Notes: generated from the sequence alone by a model not told the origin. Counted from the first letter of the stretch, positions 8,314 to 17,398 are shown. The stretch is 44,360 nt of DNA from an uncultured Alphaproteobacteria bacterium (GCA_903889655.1 CAISYL010000242.1:1-44360); one strand, 5' to 3'. A program made the numbers and translations.

Positions 8314-8903
8314 GGACCGCTCCTCCGCTTTGCGTCCGCTGCTTCTTCCTTCTCGACGAACTCGGCGACGATCTCGGAGAGTTTGCGGTTTTCGTTCATG
8401 GCCTTGCGCTGCAGCCAGCGATAGGCCTCCGGTTCGGTCATCTTCCGGTTGCGCATCAGAATCGCCTTGGCGCGTTCGATCAGGCGACGCTCATCGAGCA
8501 GCGCCTTGGCGGCGGCGAGTTCGATCTCGACATGGCGATAGCGGCGAAAGAGGGCGATGGCGGAAGCGAGAATTGGCTTCACATCCTCGAGCGCCACGCC
8601 TGAAAGATTATAGGAGCACACGCCCGCAGCGATGGCTTCCTCCGCGAAGGTTGGATCGCCGCCGCCCGCGAACATCACCACGGGCTGCGCGCTCGAGACG
8701 GTTCGTATGTCCTCCAGCGCGTCGCGGTCGGGAAGTGCCATGTCGACGATGATCAAATCCGGATGCAAACGCTCGACGGCCTCTGCAAGCCCCGGCCCTT
8801 CCGGCATGCGTATAACCTCGGCGAAGCCGGACTCAGCCAGCTTTCTTTCGAGCGCCCGCGCGCGCTCGGCATCAGTGTCAATCAGGACTATCCGGAGAGG
8901 CAT
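8310..8903 (-). CDS. nasT: response regulator/antiterminator NasT (receiver + ANTAR)
   Basis: The 197-residue protein has an N-terminal receiver-like domain (residues 1-120, acceptor-position D54 in IIVDMALPD) and a C-terminal ANTAR RNA-binding domain (about 127-185; RRLIERAKAILMRNRKMTEP, then a conserved EAYRWLQRKAM helix). The receiver lacks the usual late lysine: the equivalent segment reads GVCSYNLSGV, so it is probably a pseudo-receiver controlled by NasS rather than by phosphorylation. NasT prevents termination in the nas leader when nitrate is present. AGGG lies 4-5 bases before the ATG at 8903. nasT and nasS form a two-gene operon upstream of the structural operon. Confidence 0.92.
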   Translation of the reverse strand: MPLRIVLIDTDAERARALERKLAESGFAEVIRMPEGPGLAEAVERLHPDLIIVDMALPDRDALEDIRTVSSAQPVVMFAGGGDPTFAEEAIAAGVCSYNLSGVALEDVKPILASAIALFRRYRHVEIELAAAKALLDERRLIERAKAILMRNRKMTEPEAYRWLQRKAMNENRKLSEIVAEFVEKEEAADAKRRSGP

Positions 8904-9567
8904 GACGCCCTATATTTTACATATTTGCTCAAAAACGGCTTTTGACAAATCCCCTTCCCACACCGCATCGCGGGTTACGAAGGGCGTTTCCGAGGATTCT
9001 GAATATCTCCGGCTATTGACGCTGACGCAAGCGTCTGCCGAAGTTCACTGGTCTGCGCCCAGCGGGCGAGGGCATTGCCCAGGGCTCAAAAGTCCGCACG
9101 AAATTCCGCATGGCTTCTTCATCAAAAACCGATGCGCTGGTCGACCGTTTGTTTGTAGCGAATTTTCGATGTTGAAGCATCGCACGTCGGCAACCTACTG
9201 TGGCACCTGACATGGAATATAGAACTTTAGGCCGAAGGGCGAGAGCGATTGCCGGCCTACCGCCGCTTGGCGCCCTCTGCGGGCGGACTTCATCCCTATC
9301 GCTTCGTGTGCATCGATAGGTGTGCATCGATAGTGATTCATCTGAGGTGGCACTGTACGACGCTGACGAGCATTCGCGCGCGTCTTTAATCTGGTGCGGT
9401 TGCGGCACTGGCGTCGAGTGGCCTTAGGTTTCACGCTTGGTTAGCGGTCCCTCGCGACCGCGAACCGCAAGCTTTGCGAGATGCCGACTCCGGTGGCGTA
9501 GTGATAACTAGGGTGACGGCTCTCAAAGCGCGCACGGTGCGCACGCGGCGTCGGCTCGGTCATTTGA
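8904..9567. other. 664-bp intergenic region without a supportable gene
   Basis: This lies between nasT and the LysR gene. Short frames exist on both strands, but none has a convincing start, family resemblance or Shine-Dalgarno. Visible structure includes an inverted repeat GACGCT/AGCGTC at 9018-9035, a tandem 13-bp repeat at 9307-9333, hairpin GCGGTC/GACCGC at 9444-9461 followed by CGCAA/TTGCG at 9466-9478, and a compact GCGCAC-G-GTGCGC palindrome at 9530-9542. The last lies just past the LysR stop and could end that transcript, though no T-tract follows. Confidence 0.5.
9307..9333. repeat. tandem 13-bp direct repeat
   Basis: TGTGCATCGATAG occurs at 9307-9319 and again at 9321-9333, separated by a single G (14-bp period). 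It sits in the gene-free stretch between nasT and the LysR gene. It contains the palindromic core ATCGAT. No function can be assigned; it could be a protein-binding array or a chance slippage product. Confidence 0.8.
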
Positions 9568-10473
9568 TCAGATTTTCTGGCTGACGCGTGCGATCGCATC
9601 CCGAAACCAGATATGCGCAACATCGGAGTTGCGGTTGGACGCCCAGAAAAGGGCGATGTCGAGGATTTCCGTCTTCACCGGCGGCGGCATGATTTGCAGC
9701 CCGGCGACATTCTGAAAGCGCCTTGCGAGGCGCTCCTGCACCAATGCGATCGCGGATGTAGCGCCGACGAGAAAGGGCAGGGCTGCGAAGCTCGGGCAGG
9801 TCAGGAGGACCGAAGGCTCGACGCGCTGCCTCTTCAATTGCATCGCTTCGGCACTCACGGCCGCCTCCCGACCCGGTTGATAGCGGACGTGGGGCAGTTT
9901 CCGAAATGTGGTGATGTCGATCGTTCCCTTGATCGTCGGATGACGGCGCGCAGCGATGCAGACGAGCTTCTCCTTGAAGAGCGTGCGTGATTGCAGGCCC
10001 TCGCTGAAGAGGCGCGAACGCGGCGCGATGATGACGTCGATTTTTCCGAGCAGCATATCGGGCATGGTACGGTCGGCGAGGTCCAGAACCTGGAGACGCA
10101 TGGACGGCGCCTCCTTCTGCATCAGCTTGAGGAGGGCCGGCACCAGCGTGACGGTCATATAGTCGGCTGAGGCGATGATGAATCGATGATCCGAAAGTCC
10201 TGGATCGAATGTGTCCGGAGCGACGGTCGCATCGATCTGGGCGATCAGTGCTGAAATCCTGGGCTTAAGCATTTCGGCCCGAGGCGTCATTTGCATCCTG
10301 CGGCCGACAAGCACAAGCAGATCGTCGTCGAAAGCGAGGCGCAAGCGTTTGAGCGCGCTGCTGACGGCCGATTGCGTGAGATTCAATCTGCCGGCCGCGC
10401 GAGTTACGTTCTGCTCCTTGAGCAGAATATCGAGCACGATCAGCAGGTTCAGGTCGAGATTTTTGTACATCAA
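9568..10473 (-). CDS. LysR-family transcriptional regulator
   Basis: A 301-residue LysR-type regulator. The N-terminal winged helix-turn-helix spans about residues 1-65 (NLLIVLDILLKEQNVTRAAG and NLTQSAVSSALKRLR), and an effector-binding domain follows. The N-terminus resembles the NodD/NahR/LinR branch, which often senses aromatic compounds. It is transcribed away from the amidohydrolase gene across a 154-bp AT-rich spacer, the classic arrangement for a LysR activator of the divergent catabolic operon. The inducer is presumably the pathway substrate or an early intermediate, which is inference. Confidence 0.88.
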   Translation of the reverse strand: MMYKNLDLNLLIVLDILLKEQNVTRAAGRLNLTQSAVSSALKRLRLAFDDDLLVLVGRRMQMTPRAEMLKPRISALIAQIDATVAPDTFDPGLSDHRFIIASADYMTVTLVPALLKLMQKEAPSMRLQVLDLADRTMPDMLLGKIDVIIAPRSRLFSEGLQSRTLFKEKLVCIAARRHPTIKGTIDITTFRKLPHVRYQPGREAAVSAEAMQLKRQRVEPSVLLTCPSFAALPFLVGATSAIALVQERLARRFQNVAGLQIMPPPVKTEILDIALFWASNRNSDVAHIWFRDAIARVSQKI

Positions 10474-10627
10474 GCGGATGACCTTCTGGCGTCGTCATGT
10501 AAGCGCCGAACTATAAGCAGAATTGATAATAACTATAATATTCATTGATTTCATAACTGAGCTCTGCGCGCCTAGCCTGTGTATCCGGTAACGAGACCGA
10601 GAAGCCAAATCAGGAGTGAGCGACAGA
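10474..10627. promoter_or_regulatory. divergent promoter region between LysR gene and amidohydrolase
   Basis: This 154-bp spacer contains a conspicuous AT-rich segment (about 10515-10558, with TTGATA, TATAAT and a repeated ATTGAT) in an otherwise GC-rich sequence. It is the expected site for both divergent promoters and for LysR binding. A CGGT-N6-ACCG inverted repeat lies at 10586-10599. I could not assign one clean -35/-10 pair with 17-bp spacing. Confidence 0.5.
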
Positions 10628-11677
10628 ATGAATCGCATCGACGTACATCACCACCTGATTCCGCCGACCTTCACGCGCGTGATGTCGGAGAGAGGTCTGA
10701 AGGAAGTGGCGGGAGCGCCGTTGCCGAACTGGACCGTCGAGCAGTCCCTCGCCGTCATGGACGCGAACGGAATCCGCACGGCCATCACCTCTCTCTCGGC
10801 GCCCGGCGTCTATTTCGGAGATCGGCAGGAGGCAAGGGATCTTGCACGAAGCTGCAATGAGTTCGCGGCCGACATGGCTGCGCGGCATCCGGGGCGGTTC
10901 GGCTCGTTTGCGGTTCTGCCTATGCCGTTTACCGAGGATGCCTGCCGCGAGGCGAGTTATGCGCTTGATGTGCTGAAGGCGGACGGTGTCGTGCTGCTCG
11001 GCAGCACCGAGGGGAAGTTTCTCGGCGATCCCCATTTCGACGAATTGATGGCGGAGCTCGACCGGCGCCATGCCGTCGTCTTCGAGCACCCCAACATCCA
11101 CAAGACGAGTAACGAACTCGACCTTGCGATGCCGGGATTCCTCGTCGAGTTCCTCTGCGATACGACGCGGGCTGCCGCGAACCTGATCCTGTCGGGGACG
11201 ATGGAGCGCTATCCGAATATTCGCTGGATCCTGTCTCACGCCGGGGGTTTTCTGCCCTTCATCGCCTGGCGTCTCTCGCTTGCCAATGCGTTGCCGCAAT
11301 TTGCCGTGTCGGCGCCGCAAGGCGTGTTGACCTATCTCCGGCGCTTCTATTTCGATACCGCGCTTTCGCCGTCTCCCTTCGCGATGGCGGCGTTGAAGGA
11401 GCTTGTCGACCCAAGCCACATCCTTTTCGGCAGCGATTTCCCGTTTGCACCGGCGATTGTTACGGGAATGGAGGTGGCGGCCCTGAAGGAGCTTGCGGTC
11501 TTCGACCGAGCCGCCAAAGCCGGTATCGACCGCGGTCATGCGCTGTCCCTGTTTCCCAAATATGCGCAGTCCCAGGAACCGGTCGTTCCCGCAGACAGAC
11601 CGCAGGCTGGGAATTGGCTCAGGAACAGGGCGGCCCGGGGCGTTGTCGGGATCGCGAACTGGCTCAGGGACCGCTGA
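10628..11677 (+). CDS. amidohydrolase-2 family protein (possible aromatic-acid decarboxylase)
   Basis: A 349-residue TIM-barrel metal enzyme of the amidohydrolase-2 (ACMSD) group. Metal-ligand motifs are present: H7-x-H9 in DVHHHLIP, a histidine in ILSHAGGFLPF, and the late aspartate in LFGSDFPFA. Members include gamma-resorcylate, 2,3-dihydroxybenzoate and 5-carboxyvanillate decarboxylases, ACMSD, and some ring-cleavage hydratases/hydrolases. Placed first in a meta-cleavage operon, it might decarboxylate a hydroxybenzoate-type substrate to a phenol, or act on a ring-opened product; the sequence alone does not decide. ATG 10628 is preceded by AGGAG at 11-base spacing. The GTG at 10616 overlaps that AGGAG and is unlikely to be the start. 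Confidence 0.85.
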   Translation: MNRIDVHHHLIPPTFTRVMSERGLKEVAGAPLPNWTVEQSLAVMDANGIRTAITSLSAPGVYFGDRQEARDLARSCNEFAADMAARHPGRFGSFAVLPMPFTEDACREASYALDVLKADGVVLLGSTEGKFLGDPHFDELMAELDRRHAVVFEHPNIHKTSNELDLAMPGFLVEFLCDTTRAAANLILSGTMERYPNIRWILSHAGGFLPFIAWRLSLANALPQFAVSAPQGVLTYLRRFYFDTALSPSPFAMAALKELVDPSHILFGSDFPFAPAIVTGMEVAALKELAVFDRAAKAGIDRGHALSLFPKYAQSQEPVVPADRPQAGNWLRNRAARGVVGIANWLRDR

Positions 11678-11733
11678 CGATGCGGCGGGATGTCCCGATG
11701 ATCCGCGCTTGACCGGAATGATCGTCGCTAGTA

Positions 11734-11753
11734 TCTGTAACGAACGTTCCAGA
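11734..11753. promoter_or_regulatory. 20-bp palindrome, candidate TetR operator
   Basis: The sequence TCTGTAACGAACGTTCCAGA is an imperfect palindrome with 8 of 10 mirrored pairs matching (TCTG/CAGA and AACG/CGTT arms). It ends 12 bp before the TetR-family ATG and abuts its AGGA ribosome site. Position, size and symmetry fit autoregulation by the TetR protein. A partly similar half-site (GTATCcGGTAACGA) lies at 10581-10594 before the amidohydrolase gene. Confidence 0.5.
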
Positions 11754-11765
11754 CAGGAATCGCTC

Positions 11766-12392
11766 ATGAAGAACACCGACATCATGTTGACCTTGAAGGA
11801 AGAACAGGGCGTTCAGTCCCGACGGCACATCCTAGAAGCAGCGCTCGATCTCATGGCGCAGCGGGGCTATGCCGGGGCCAGCATTTCGGCGATCAGCAAG
11901 CAGTCGGGCCTGCCGGTCAGCTCGATCTATTGGCATTTCGAGAGCAAGGAAGGCCTTCTGGCAGCCGTTCTCGAGGACGGGGCGCGTAACTTCGTCGACG
12001 GCCTGCCGAAATTTGAAAAGCTGAAAGGGTCGCATCGGGAACGTGTCGGCCTGCTGATGCGCGACCTGGCCCGGCGGCTCGGATCCCAGCCGCGTTTCCT
12101 GCGTCTGCTAATCCTGATGGGGCTCGAACACCGTCATTCGGATTCAGCCGTTCTGGAAAACATCCGGAGCATCCGCCGGCAGACGATCGAAGGGAGCGCT
12201 CGCTCCATCGCCAATACAATCCTTGCCGGACATCCCGAAAAGGATGAATTCGCGCGCAAGCTCGCGACCCTGTTGCTGGTCATCGCCGATGGCGCCTTCA
12301 TCGCCCATCAGATCGATCCGAATTTCAATCTCGAAGAGCTGTTCGAGCTCCAGTTCCAGGCGCTGGCGGCCATGCTTCCGCCCGACCGGTAA
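11766..12392 (+). CDS. TetR-family transcriptional regulator
   Basis: A 208-residue TetR/AcrR-type repressor. The N-terminal helix-turn-helix is clear (about residues 18-65: RRHILEAALDLMAQRGYAGA, then ISAISKQSGLPVSSIYWHFE, then SKEGLLAAVLEDG). The C-terminal ligand-binding half is all-helical and unrecognised. AGGA lies about 8 bases before the ATG. It sits in the same direction as the catabolic genes, between the amidohydrolase and the monooxygenase, so it is probably co-transcribed and acts as a second regulator beside LysR. The palindrome directly upstream is its likely operator. Confidence 0.9.
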   Translation: MKNTDIMLTLKEEQGVQSRRHILEAALDLMAQRGYAGASISAISKQSGLPVSSIYWHFESKEGLLAAVLEDGARNFVDGLPKFEKLKGSHRERVGLLMRDLARRLGSQPRFLRLLILMGLEHRHSDSAVLENIRSIRRQTIEGSARSIANTILAGHPEKDEFARKLATLLLVIADGAFIAHQIDPNFNLEELFELQFQALAAMLPPDR

Positions 12393-12425
12393 TCGCCAGA
12401 AACACAAAACGTGGAGGAAACCAGA

Positions 12426-13643
12426 ATGTCCGAAGCACTGAAGCAGGCACCCCGCACTGTTGAAGATCGGCCGACGCCGGAAGAACTCGTCCAGCGCGCG
12501 CGGGACATGATCCCGACATTGCGCGCGCGGGCGCAGCGCTGCGAAGTCGATCGCCGCGTTCCCGACGAGACGGTCGCCGAGTTCAAGCAGGCGGGATTTT
12601 TCCGCGTCCTCCAGCCTGCCATCTATGGCGGCTATGAGATGGATCCGATGGTGGCCTATGACATCACCATCGAACTCGCGAAGGGGTGCCCTTCGAGCGC
12701 CTGGATTTATGGTGTGGTCGGCGTTCATCAGTGGGAAATGGCACTCTTCCCGCGTCAGGTCACGGAGGAAATCTGGGGCAAGGATACCGAGGTCCTGATC
12801 TCATCCTCCTATGCGCCCACCGGAAAGATCGAACGCGCGCCGGGCGGCTATCGCCTGAGTGGCCGCTGGGGCTTTTCGAGCGGTTGCGATCATTGCGACT
12901 GGGTAATTCTCGGGGGCGGCCTTGTGCCGCCGAAAGAGGAAGGCGGTCTGCCTGACGCGGTCGTCGTCATTCTGCCGCGCAGCGATTATCGCATTGACGA
13001 TACCTGGCATGTTGCGGGCCTCGCCGGCACGGGCAGCAAGGACATCGTCGTCGATAATGCCTTCATTCCGGAATATCGGACGCATTCGGTCGTCACGCCT
13101 CACGCTGATCCGAGCGTCGTCGGCGAGGGCGGGCTTGCCGAGACCTACAAGCTGCCGTTCCCCGTCGTCTTCAGCAACGCGATTTCGACGGCGACAATTG
13201 GCATGGCTCTGGGGGCGCTCGACGTTTATCTCGAACAGTCCCGCAAGCGCGTGACGCTTTTCGACGGTGCGCAGGTCGCCAACGATCCCTTCGCCCAGCA
13301 TCGCGGCGCGGCGGCGGAAGCGGCCATCAACGGCATCCGCCTCCAACTCAGGGCGAATTTCGAGGAGATGCGGGAAATGGTCCGTAGGGGCGAGCCGATT
13401 GGCATGGATCGCCGGGCCCGGTATCGCTGGGATTCGGCCAACATGGCGCGCGTCTGTGCGAGGGCGGTGGCGAGCCTCTTCGAAGGCATGGGCGGTCGTT
13501 CGCTCTATCTCGACAATCCGATGCAGCGTTTCTTCCGCGACGTTCATGCGGCGACCGTTCACGGCTTCCTCAATCCGGAGAAGCTCGGCGTGAATTACGG
13601 CCGCGTGCAGCTCGGCCTGGACGGCACCGATCTGACAGTCTGA
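12426..13643 (+). CDS. flavin-dependent aromatic monooxygenase, HsaA/acyl-CoA dehydrogenase-like fold
   Basis: This 405-residue protein belongs to the two-component flavin monooxygenase group with an acyl-CoA dehydrogenase fold (HsaA, HpaB-type group D). Recognisable segments are FFRVLQPAIYGGYEMDP, CPSSAWIYGVVGVHQWEMA and GYRLSGRWGFSSGCDHCDW. Such enzymes use FADH2 or FMNH2 supplied by a separate reductase to hydroxylate a phenol to a catechol. Next to an extradiol dioxygenase, it should provide the catechol. No HsaB/HpaC-type reductase gene is in the window. The start has GGAGG 8 bases upstream. The gene is followed after 14 bp by the dioxygenase. An acyl-CoA dehydrogenase role is less likely from context. 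Confidence 0.88.
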   Translation: MSEALKQAPRTVEDRPTPEELVQRARDMIPTLRARAQRCEVDRRVPDETVAEFKQAGFFRVLQPAIYGGYEMDPMVAYDITIELAKGCPSSAWIYGVVGVHQWEMALFPRQVTEEIWGKDTEVLISSSYAPTGKIERAPGGYRLSGRWGFSSGCDHCDWVILGGGLVPPKEEGGLPDAVVVILPRSDYRIDDTWHVAGLAGTGSKDIVVDNAFIPEYRTHSVVTPHADPSVVGEGGLAETYKLPFPVVFSNAISTATIGMALGALDVYLEQSRKRVTLFDGAQVANDPFAQHRGAAAEAAINGIRLQLRANFEEMREMVRRGEPIGMDRRARYRWDSANMARVCARAVASLFEGMGGRSLYLDNPMQRFFRDVHAATVHGFLNPEKLGVNYGRVQLGLDGTDLTV

Positions 13644-13657
13644 ACGGGAGGAAGAAA

Positions 13658-14548
13658 ATGGCCAATCTGGAGATGGGATATGTCGGGCTGGAAGTCAGCA
13701 GCTTCGATAAATGGGAAGCATTCGCTCGCGATATTCTGGGCGTGATGGTCGCGCGCAATGCCGATGGAACGATGTCGTTCCGCATCGACAACCATGCGCG
13801 ACGCATCATCCTGACCGAGGGGCCACTCGACGATCTCGCCTATATCGGTTGGGAAGCGCCCGACCGGAAGGCGTTCGAAGAGGTTTTGGCCCGCCTGCGC
13901 GGCGCCGGTGTTGCTCTTGAATCCGGCAGCGCGGAGGAGGCCGCCCGCCGTGCCGTCGGCAGCTTCGTCCGGTTCATGGATCCGAACGGCATCCCGCAGG
14001 AGCTCTATGTCGATGCAGCGCAGGCCCCTGAGATCTTCAAATCGGAGCTCGTGCCGGAAGGCTTCGTTACGGAAGGCCAGGGCGTCGGTCATTTCGCTTT
14101 GGTGGTGAAGAACCGCGCGGAATCAACGCGGTTCTATTGCGATCTCCTGGGCATGCGCATCAGCGACTATATCGAAACGGAGATCATGGGGTTTCCGCTG
14201 GATCTGACCTTTCTTCATTGCAACCCGCGGCATCACACGCTTGCGCTGGCCGAGGTTCCGCTCCCGAAGCGCATCCAGCACATGATGTTGCAGGTGAAAT
14301 CGGAGCTCCGAGTCGGCAAGGCCTATGACCGATGCCTTGAGACCAAGCAACCGATAGCTCTCACGCTCGGTGAACATCCGAACGACCGGATGTTCTCTTT
14401 TTATGTCACCACGCCCTCGGGCTTCGATCTCGAATACGGAACGGACGGCATCGAAATCGACGATGCGAACTGGACGGTGAAGACGTTCGACAAATTGAGC
14501 ACCTGGGGGCATCGGCCCGTCGGTCTGCTTGGCGAAACGGCACGTTGA
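13658..14548 (+). CDS. extradiol ring-cleavage dioxygenase (VOC, BphC/HsaC type)
   Basis: A 296-residue two-domain type I extradiol dioxygenase. It cleaves a 3-substituted catechol next to the hydroxyls using Fe(II) and oxygen. The 2-His-1-carboxylate ligands align with those of BphC: H145 (GVGHFALVV), H208 (IQHMMLQV) and E259 (FDLEYGTDG). The conserved active-site histidine is present at about H193 (HHTLAL). The first VOC repeat (residues 1-120) lacks the metal ligands, as is normal. GGGAGG precedes the ATG. Pairing with an HsaA-like monooxygenase and a BphD-like hydrolase suggests a substrate bearing an alkyl, aryl or acyl side chain rather than plain catechol. Confidence 0.93.
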   Translation: MANLEMGYVGLEVSSFDKWEAFARDILGVMVARNADGTMSFRIDNHARRIILTEGPLDDLAYIGWEAPDRKAFEEVLARLRGAGVALESGSAEEAARRAVGSFVRFMDPNGIPQELYVDAAQAPEIFKSELVPEGFVTEGQGVGHFALVVKNRAESTRFYCDLLGMRISDYIETEIMGFPLDLTFLHCNPRHHTLALAEVPLPKRIQHMMLQVKSELRVGKAYDRCLETKQPIALTLGEHPNDRMFSFYVTTPSGFDLEYGTDGIEIDDANWTVKTFDKLSTWGHRPVGLLGETAR

Positions 14549-14570
14549 GTATCGTCGAAAGGATGGATGA

Positions 14571-15398
14571 ATGTCTTCGGGTTCCGCGGCCGAACACGTA
14601 AATACACCGATGCAAGAGATCGAGGTTGCCCGACTTCTCTTGGAAGCCCGACGCGAGCGCCGGCCGATTTCCTCGATAGCCCACCTGTTCCCCGCGGGTT
14701 CGCTCGAAGCGGCCTACCGCGTTCAAAAAATCAATGCCGATGCCGCGCGGGCGCACGGTCTGCGGCAAGTCGGACGCAAGATAGGCCTCACGTCGCTTTC
14801 TGTTCAAAGGCAGCTCGGCGTCGATCAGCCGGATTGCGGCGTCCTGTTTGAAGATATGTGGTTTAGCGACGGAGATGTCCTCCCGATCGAACGTTTGATG
14901 CAGCCGCGCATCGAGGCGGAAATTGCTTTTGTGCTGGGGCGCGATGTGACGGTGGATGGAGCATCGCACGAGCAATTGCAGGCGGCGATCGATCATGTCG
15001 TTGTCGCGGCCGAGATTGTGGACAGCGCCATTGCCGGCTGGAAGATCAGCCTAGTCGACACTGTTGCAGACAATGCCTCCTGCGGCCTGTTCGCGCTCGG
15101 TAATCAACGGCACAGTATCGCCGGGCTGGATCTCCGTCTTTGCGGCATGGTGTTGAGCCGAAACGGCGCCGATGCATCCTTTGGTGTCGGGGCAGCCTGT
15201 CTCGGTCATCCGCTCAATGCCGTGAAATGGTTGGCCGACGTGGCCGTGCGTCTCGGCGAGCCGCTCCGTGCCGGTGAGATTATCCTCTCCGGCGCTCTCG
15301 GCTCGATGGTCGACGTTGCCGCCGGCGATGTATTCCGCATCGAGGTGGCAGGACTTGGTGAGCTGGTCGTGCCCTTTTCGGCGGAGACGCGGTCATGA
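14571..15398 (+). CDS. mhpD: 2-hydroxypenta-2,4-dienoate hydratase
   Basis: A 275-residue member of the MhpD/DmpE/HsaE hydratase family (fumarylacetoacetate hydrolase fold), which adds water to 2-hydroxypenta-2,4-dienoate to give 4-hydroxy-2-oxovalerate. Family segments include [34 protein letters not shown] (metal-binding acidic residues) and [12 protein letters not shown]. The ATG at 14571 follows AAAGGA at 7-base spacing. Its stop overlaps the start of the acetaldehyde dehydrogenase (ATGA). It is the first of the three lower-pathway genes shared by all meta-cleavage routes. The symbol follows the E. coli mhp naming. Confidence 0.93.
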   Translation: MSSGSAAEHVNTPMQEIEVARLLLEARRERRPISSIAHLFPAGSLEAAYRVQKINADAARAHGLRQVGRKIGLTSLSVQRQLGVDQPDCGVLFEDMWFSDGDVLPIERLMQPRIEAEIAFVLGRDVTVDGASHEQLQAAIDHVVVAAEIVDSAIAGWKISLVDTVADNASCGLFALGNQRHSIAGLDLRLCGMVLSRNGADASFGVGAACLGHPLNAVKWLADVAVRLGEPLRAGEIILSGALGSMVDVAAGDVFRIEVAGLGELVVPFSAETRS

Positions 15399-16333
15399 GG
15401 ACCAAGGTCGCGATCATCGGGTCGGGCAATATCGGAACCGATCTGATGATGAAGGTGATGCGTCTGTCGGAGGTGCTGGAGATGGGCGCCTTTGTCGGGA
15501 TCGATCCGGAGTCCGATGGGTTGAAGCGCGCCGCGCGCATGGGCGTACCGGTATCGGCTGAAGGCGTTGAAGGTCTGGTTGCGATGCCGGGCTTTGCCGA
15601 GATTGCGATCGTCTTCGATGCGACCTCGGCGGGCGCGCATGCGCATCATGACAAGGTGCTGAGGGCGCATGGCAAGCGCGCGATCGACCTGACGCCGGCC
15701 GCGATCGGGCCCTATACGGTGCCCCCGGTCAATCTCGATGCAAATCTCGATGCGCCGAACGTCAACATGGTGACTTGCGGCGGCCAGGCGACGATCCCGA
15801 TCGTTGCCGCCGTAAACCGTGTCGCGCCGGTGCACTATGCTGAGATCGTGGCGTCGATTGCATCGAAGTCGGCAGGGCCGGGGACACGCGCCAATATCGA
15901 CGAGTTCACCGAGACGACTTCGAAGGCGATCGAAGTTGTGGGCGGCGCCCGGCGTGGCAAGGCGATCATCGTGCTCAATCCGGCCGAACCGCCGCTCATC
16001 ATGCGCGATACGGTCTATTGCCTTTGCGACGACACCGATGAGGCGGCGGTCGAGGCCTCGGTCGAGGCGATGGTGACCGAGGTGAAGACGTATGTGCCGG
16101 GTTATCGTCTCAAGCAGAAGGTCCAGTTCGAGCGGGTGGGGCACAACAGCCGGCTTTATATCCCCGAGATGGGTGAAGCCTTCGCGGGGCTCAAGGTGAC
16201 GATCTTTCTCGAAGTCGAAGGAGCTGCGCACTACCTCCCGGCCTATGCCGGCAATCTCGATATCATGACCTCGGCGGCTCTCAGGACAGCGGAGCGCATG
16301 GTCGAGCGCGGGTTCCGGAGGGCCGCCGAATGA
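15395..16333 (+). CDS. mhpF: acetaldehyde dehydrogenase (acylating)
   Basis: A 312-residue CoA-acylating acetaldehyde dehydrogenase of the MhpF/DmpF/HsaG type, which converts acetaldehyde, NAD+ and CoA to acetyl-CoA. The NAD-binding [10 protein letters not shown] motif is at residues 9-18, and the catalytic cysteine is C128 in [10 protein letters not shown]. The length is normal. The 4-bp ATGA overlaps with the genes on both sides fit the known physical complex with the aldolase, in which acetaldehyde is channelled directly. Confidence 0.96.
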   Translation: MRTKVAIIGSGNIGTDLMMKVMRLSEVLEMGAFVGIDPESDGLKRAARMGVPVSAEGVEGLVAMPGFAEIAIVFDATSAGAHAHHDKVLRAHGKRAIDLTPAAIGPYTVPPVNLDANLDAPNVNMVTCGGQATIPIVAAVNRVAPVHYAEIVASIASKSAGPGTRANIDEFTETTSKAIEVVGGARRGKAIIVLNPAEPPLIMRDTVYCLCDDTDEAAVEASVEAMVTEVKTYVPGYRLKQKVQFERVGHNSRLYIPEMGEAFAGLKVTIFLEVEGAAHYLPAYAGNLDIMTSAALRTAERMVERGFRRAAE

Positions 16334-17355
16334 ATGCCTTCACGCCCCCGGCGAAGCTCTACATCCAGGACGTGACGCTACGCGACGGCATGCATGCGAT
16401 CCGGCATCGCTATGACATCCATCACGTCAAGGCGATTGCGAAGGCGCTCGACGATGCGAAGGTCGATGCGATCGAGGTGGCGCATGGCGACGGCCTTTCC
16501 GGATCAAGTTTCAACTACGGCTTCGGCGCACATACCGACTGGGACTGGATCGGCGCCGTGGCGGAGGTCATCAGCCATGCAAGCCTGACGACGCTTCTAT
16601 TACCGGGCATTGGTACGATCCACGATCTGAAGCACGCCTATGACGCTGGTGTTCGCTCGGTCCGCATCGCGACCCATTGCACCGAGGCCGATATCTCGAA
16701 GCAGCATATTGAAGCTGCGCGTAATCTCGGCATGGACGTGTCGGGCTTCCTGATGATGAGCCATATGAGCGCGCCCGATGCGCTGGCCCAGCAAGCCAAA
16801 CTGATGGAGAGTTACGGCGCCCATTGCGTCTACGTCACCGACTCCGGCGGTGCGCTCACTATGGACGGCGTTGCCGAGCGTTTTCTGGCTTATGAGCGGG
16901 TGCTGAAACCCGAGACAGAACGCGGCATCCACGCGCATCACAATCTGAGCCTCGGTGTCGCAAACTCGATCGCCGCCGTTCAGAACGGAGCAATCCGTGT
17001 CGATGCGAGTCTCGCGGGCATGGGAGCAGGGGCGGGTAACGCGCCGCTCGAGGTCTTCATCGCCGCCGCCGATGTCTATGGCTGGGAGCACGGCACCGAC
17101 CTCTTCGGGTTAATGGATGCCGCCGAAGACCTTGTGAGACCGCTTCAGGATCGTCCCGTCCGCGTCGATCGCGAGACGTTGAGTCTCGGCTATGCCGGCG
17201 TCTATTCGAGCTTTCTGCGTCACGCCGAAAAGGCTGCCGCCGATCAAGGACTCGATGTCCGGACAATCCTCATCGAGCTCGGGCGACGGCGCATGGTCGG
17301 CGGCCAGGAAGATATGATCCTGGACGTCGCTCTCGATCTCAAAAAGAAGAATTGA
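16330..17355 (+). CDS. mhpE: 4-hydroxy-2-oxovalerate aldolase
   Basis: A 341-residue DmpG/MhpE/HsaF-type aldolase. It splits 4-hydroxy-2-oxovalerate into pyruvate and acetaldehyde with a divalent metal. The N-terminal [11 protein letters not shown] motif carries the conserved Arg and metal-binding Asp, and [11 protein letters not shown] carries the metal-binding histidines. The C-terminal helical domain that contacts the dehydrogenase is present ([19 protein letters not shown]). Its start overlaps the dehydrogenase stop by 4 bp. Confidence 0.96.
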   Translation: MNAFTPPAKLYIQDVTLRDGMHAIRHRYDIHHVKAIAKALDDAKVDAIEVAHGDGLSGSSFNYGFGAHTDWDWIGAVAEVISHASLTTLLLPGIGTIHDLKHAYDAGVRSVRIATHCTEADISKQHIEAARNLGMDVSGFLMMSHMSAPDALAQQAKLMESYGAHCVYVTDSGGALTMDGVAERFLAYERVLKPETERGIHAHHNLSLGVANSIAAVQNGAIRVDASLAGMGAGAGNAPLEVFIAAADVYGWEHGTDLFGLMDAAEDLVRPLQDRPVRVDRETLSLGYAGVYSSFLRHAEKAAADQGLDVRTILIELGRRRMVGGQEDMILDVALDLKKKN

Positions 17356-17398
17356 ATGGGCGGGGGTCTGAAGACCGCCGACAAAAATGGAATATCCG

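Noticed and set aside
9013-9408. 131-codon minus-strand frame in the nasT-LysR gap
   Set aside because: No ribosome site, no recognisable fold and compositionally mixed; left as unsupported.
10610-11785. 391-codon minus-strand frame opposite the amidohydrolase
   Set aside because: Low-complexity Arg/Glu-rich translation with no motif; the plus-strand gene has metal-ligand motifs and a ribosome site.
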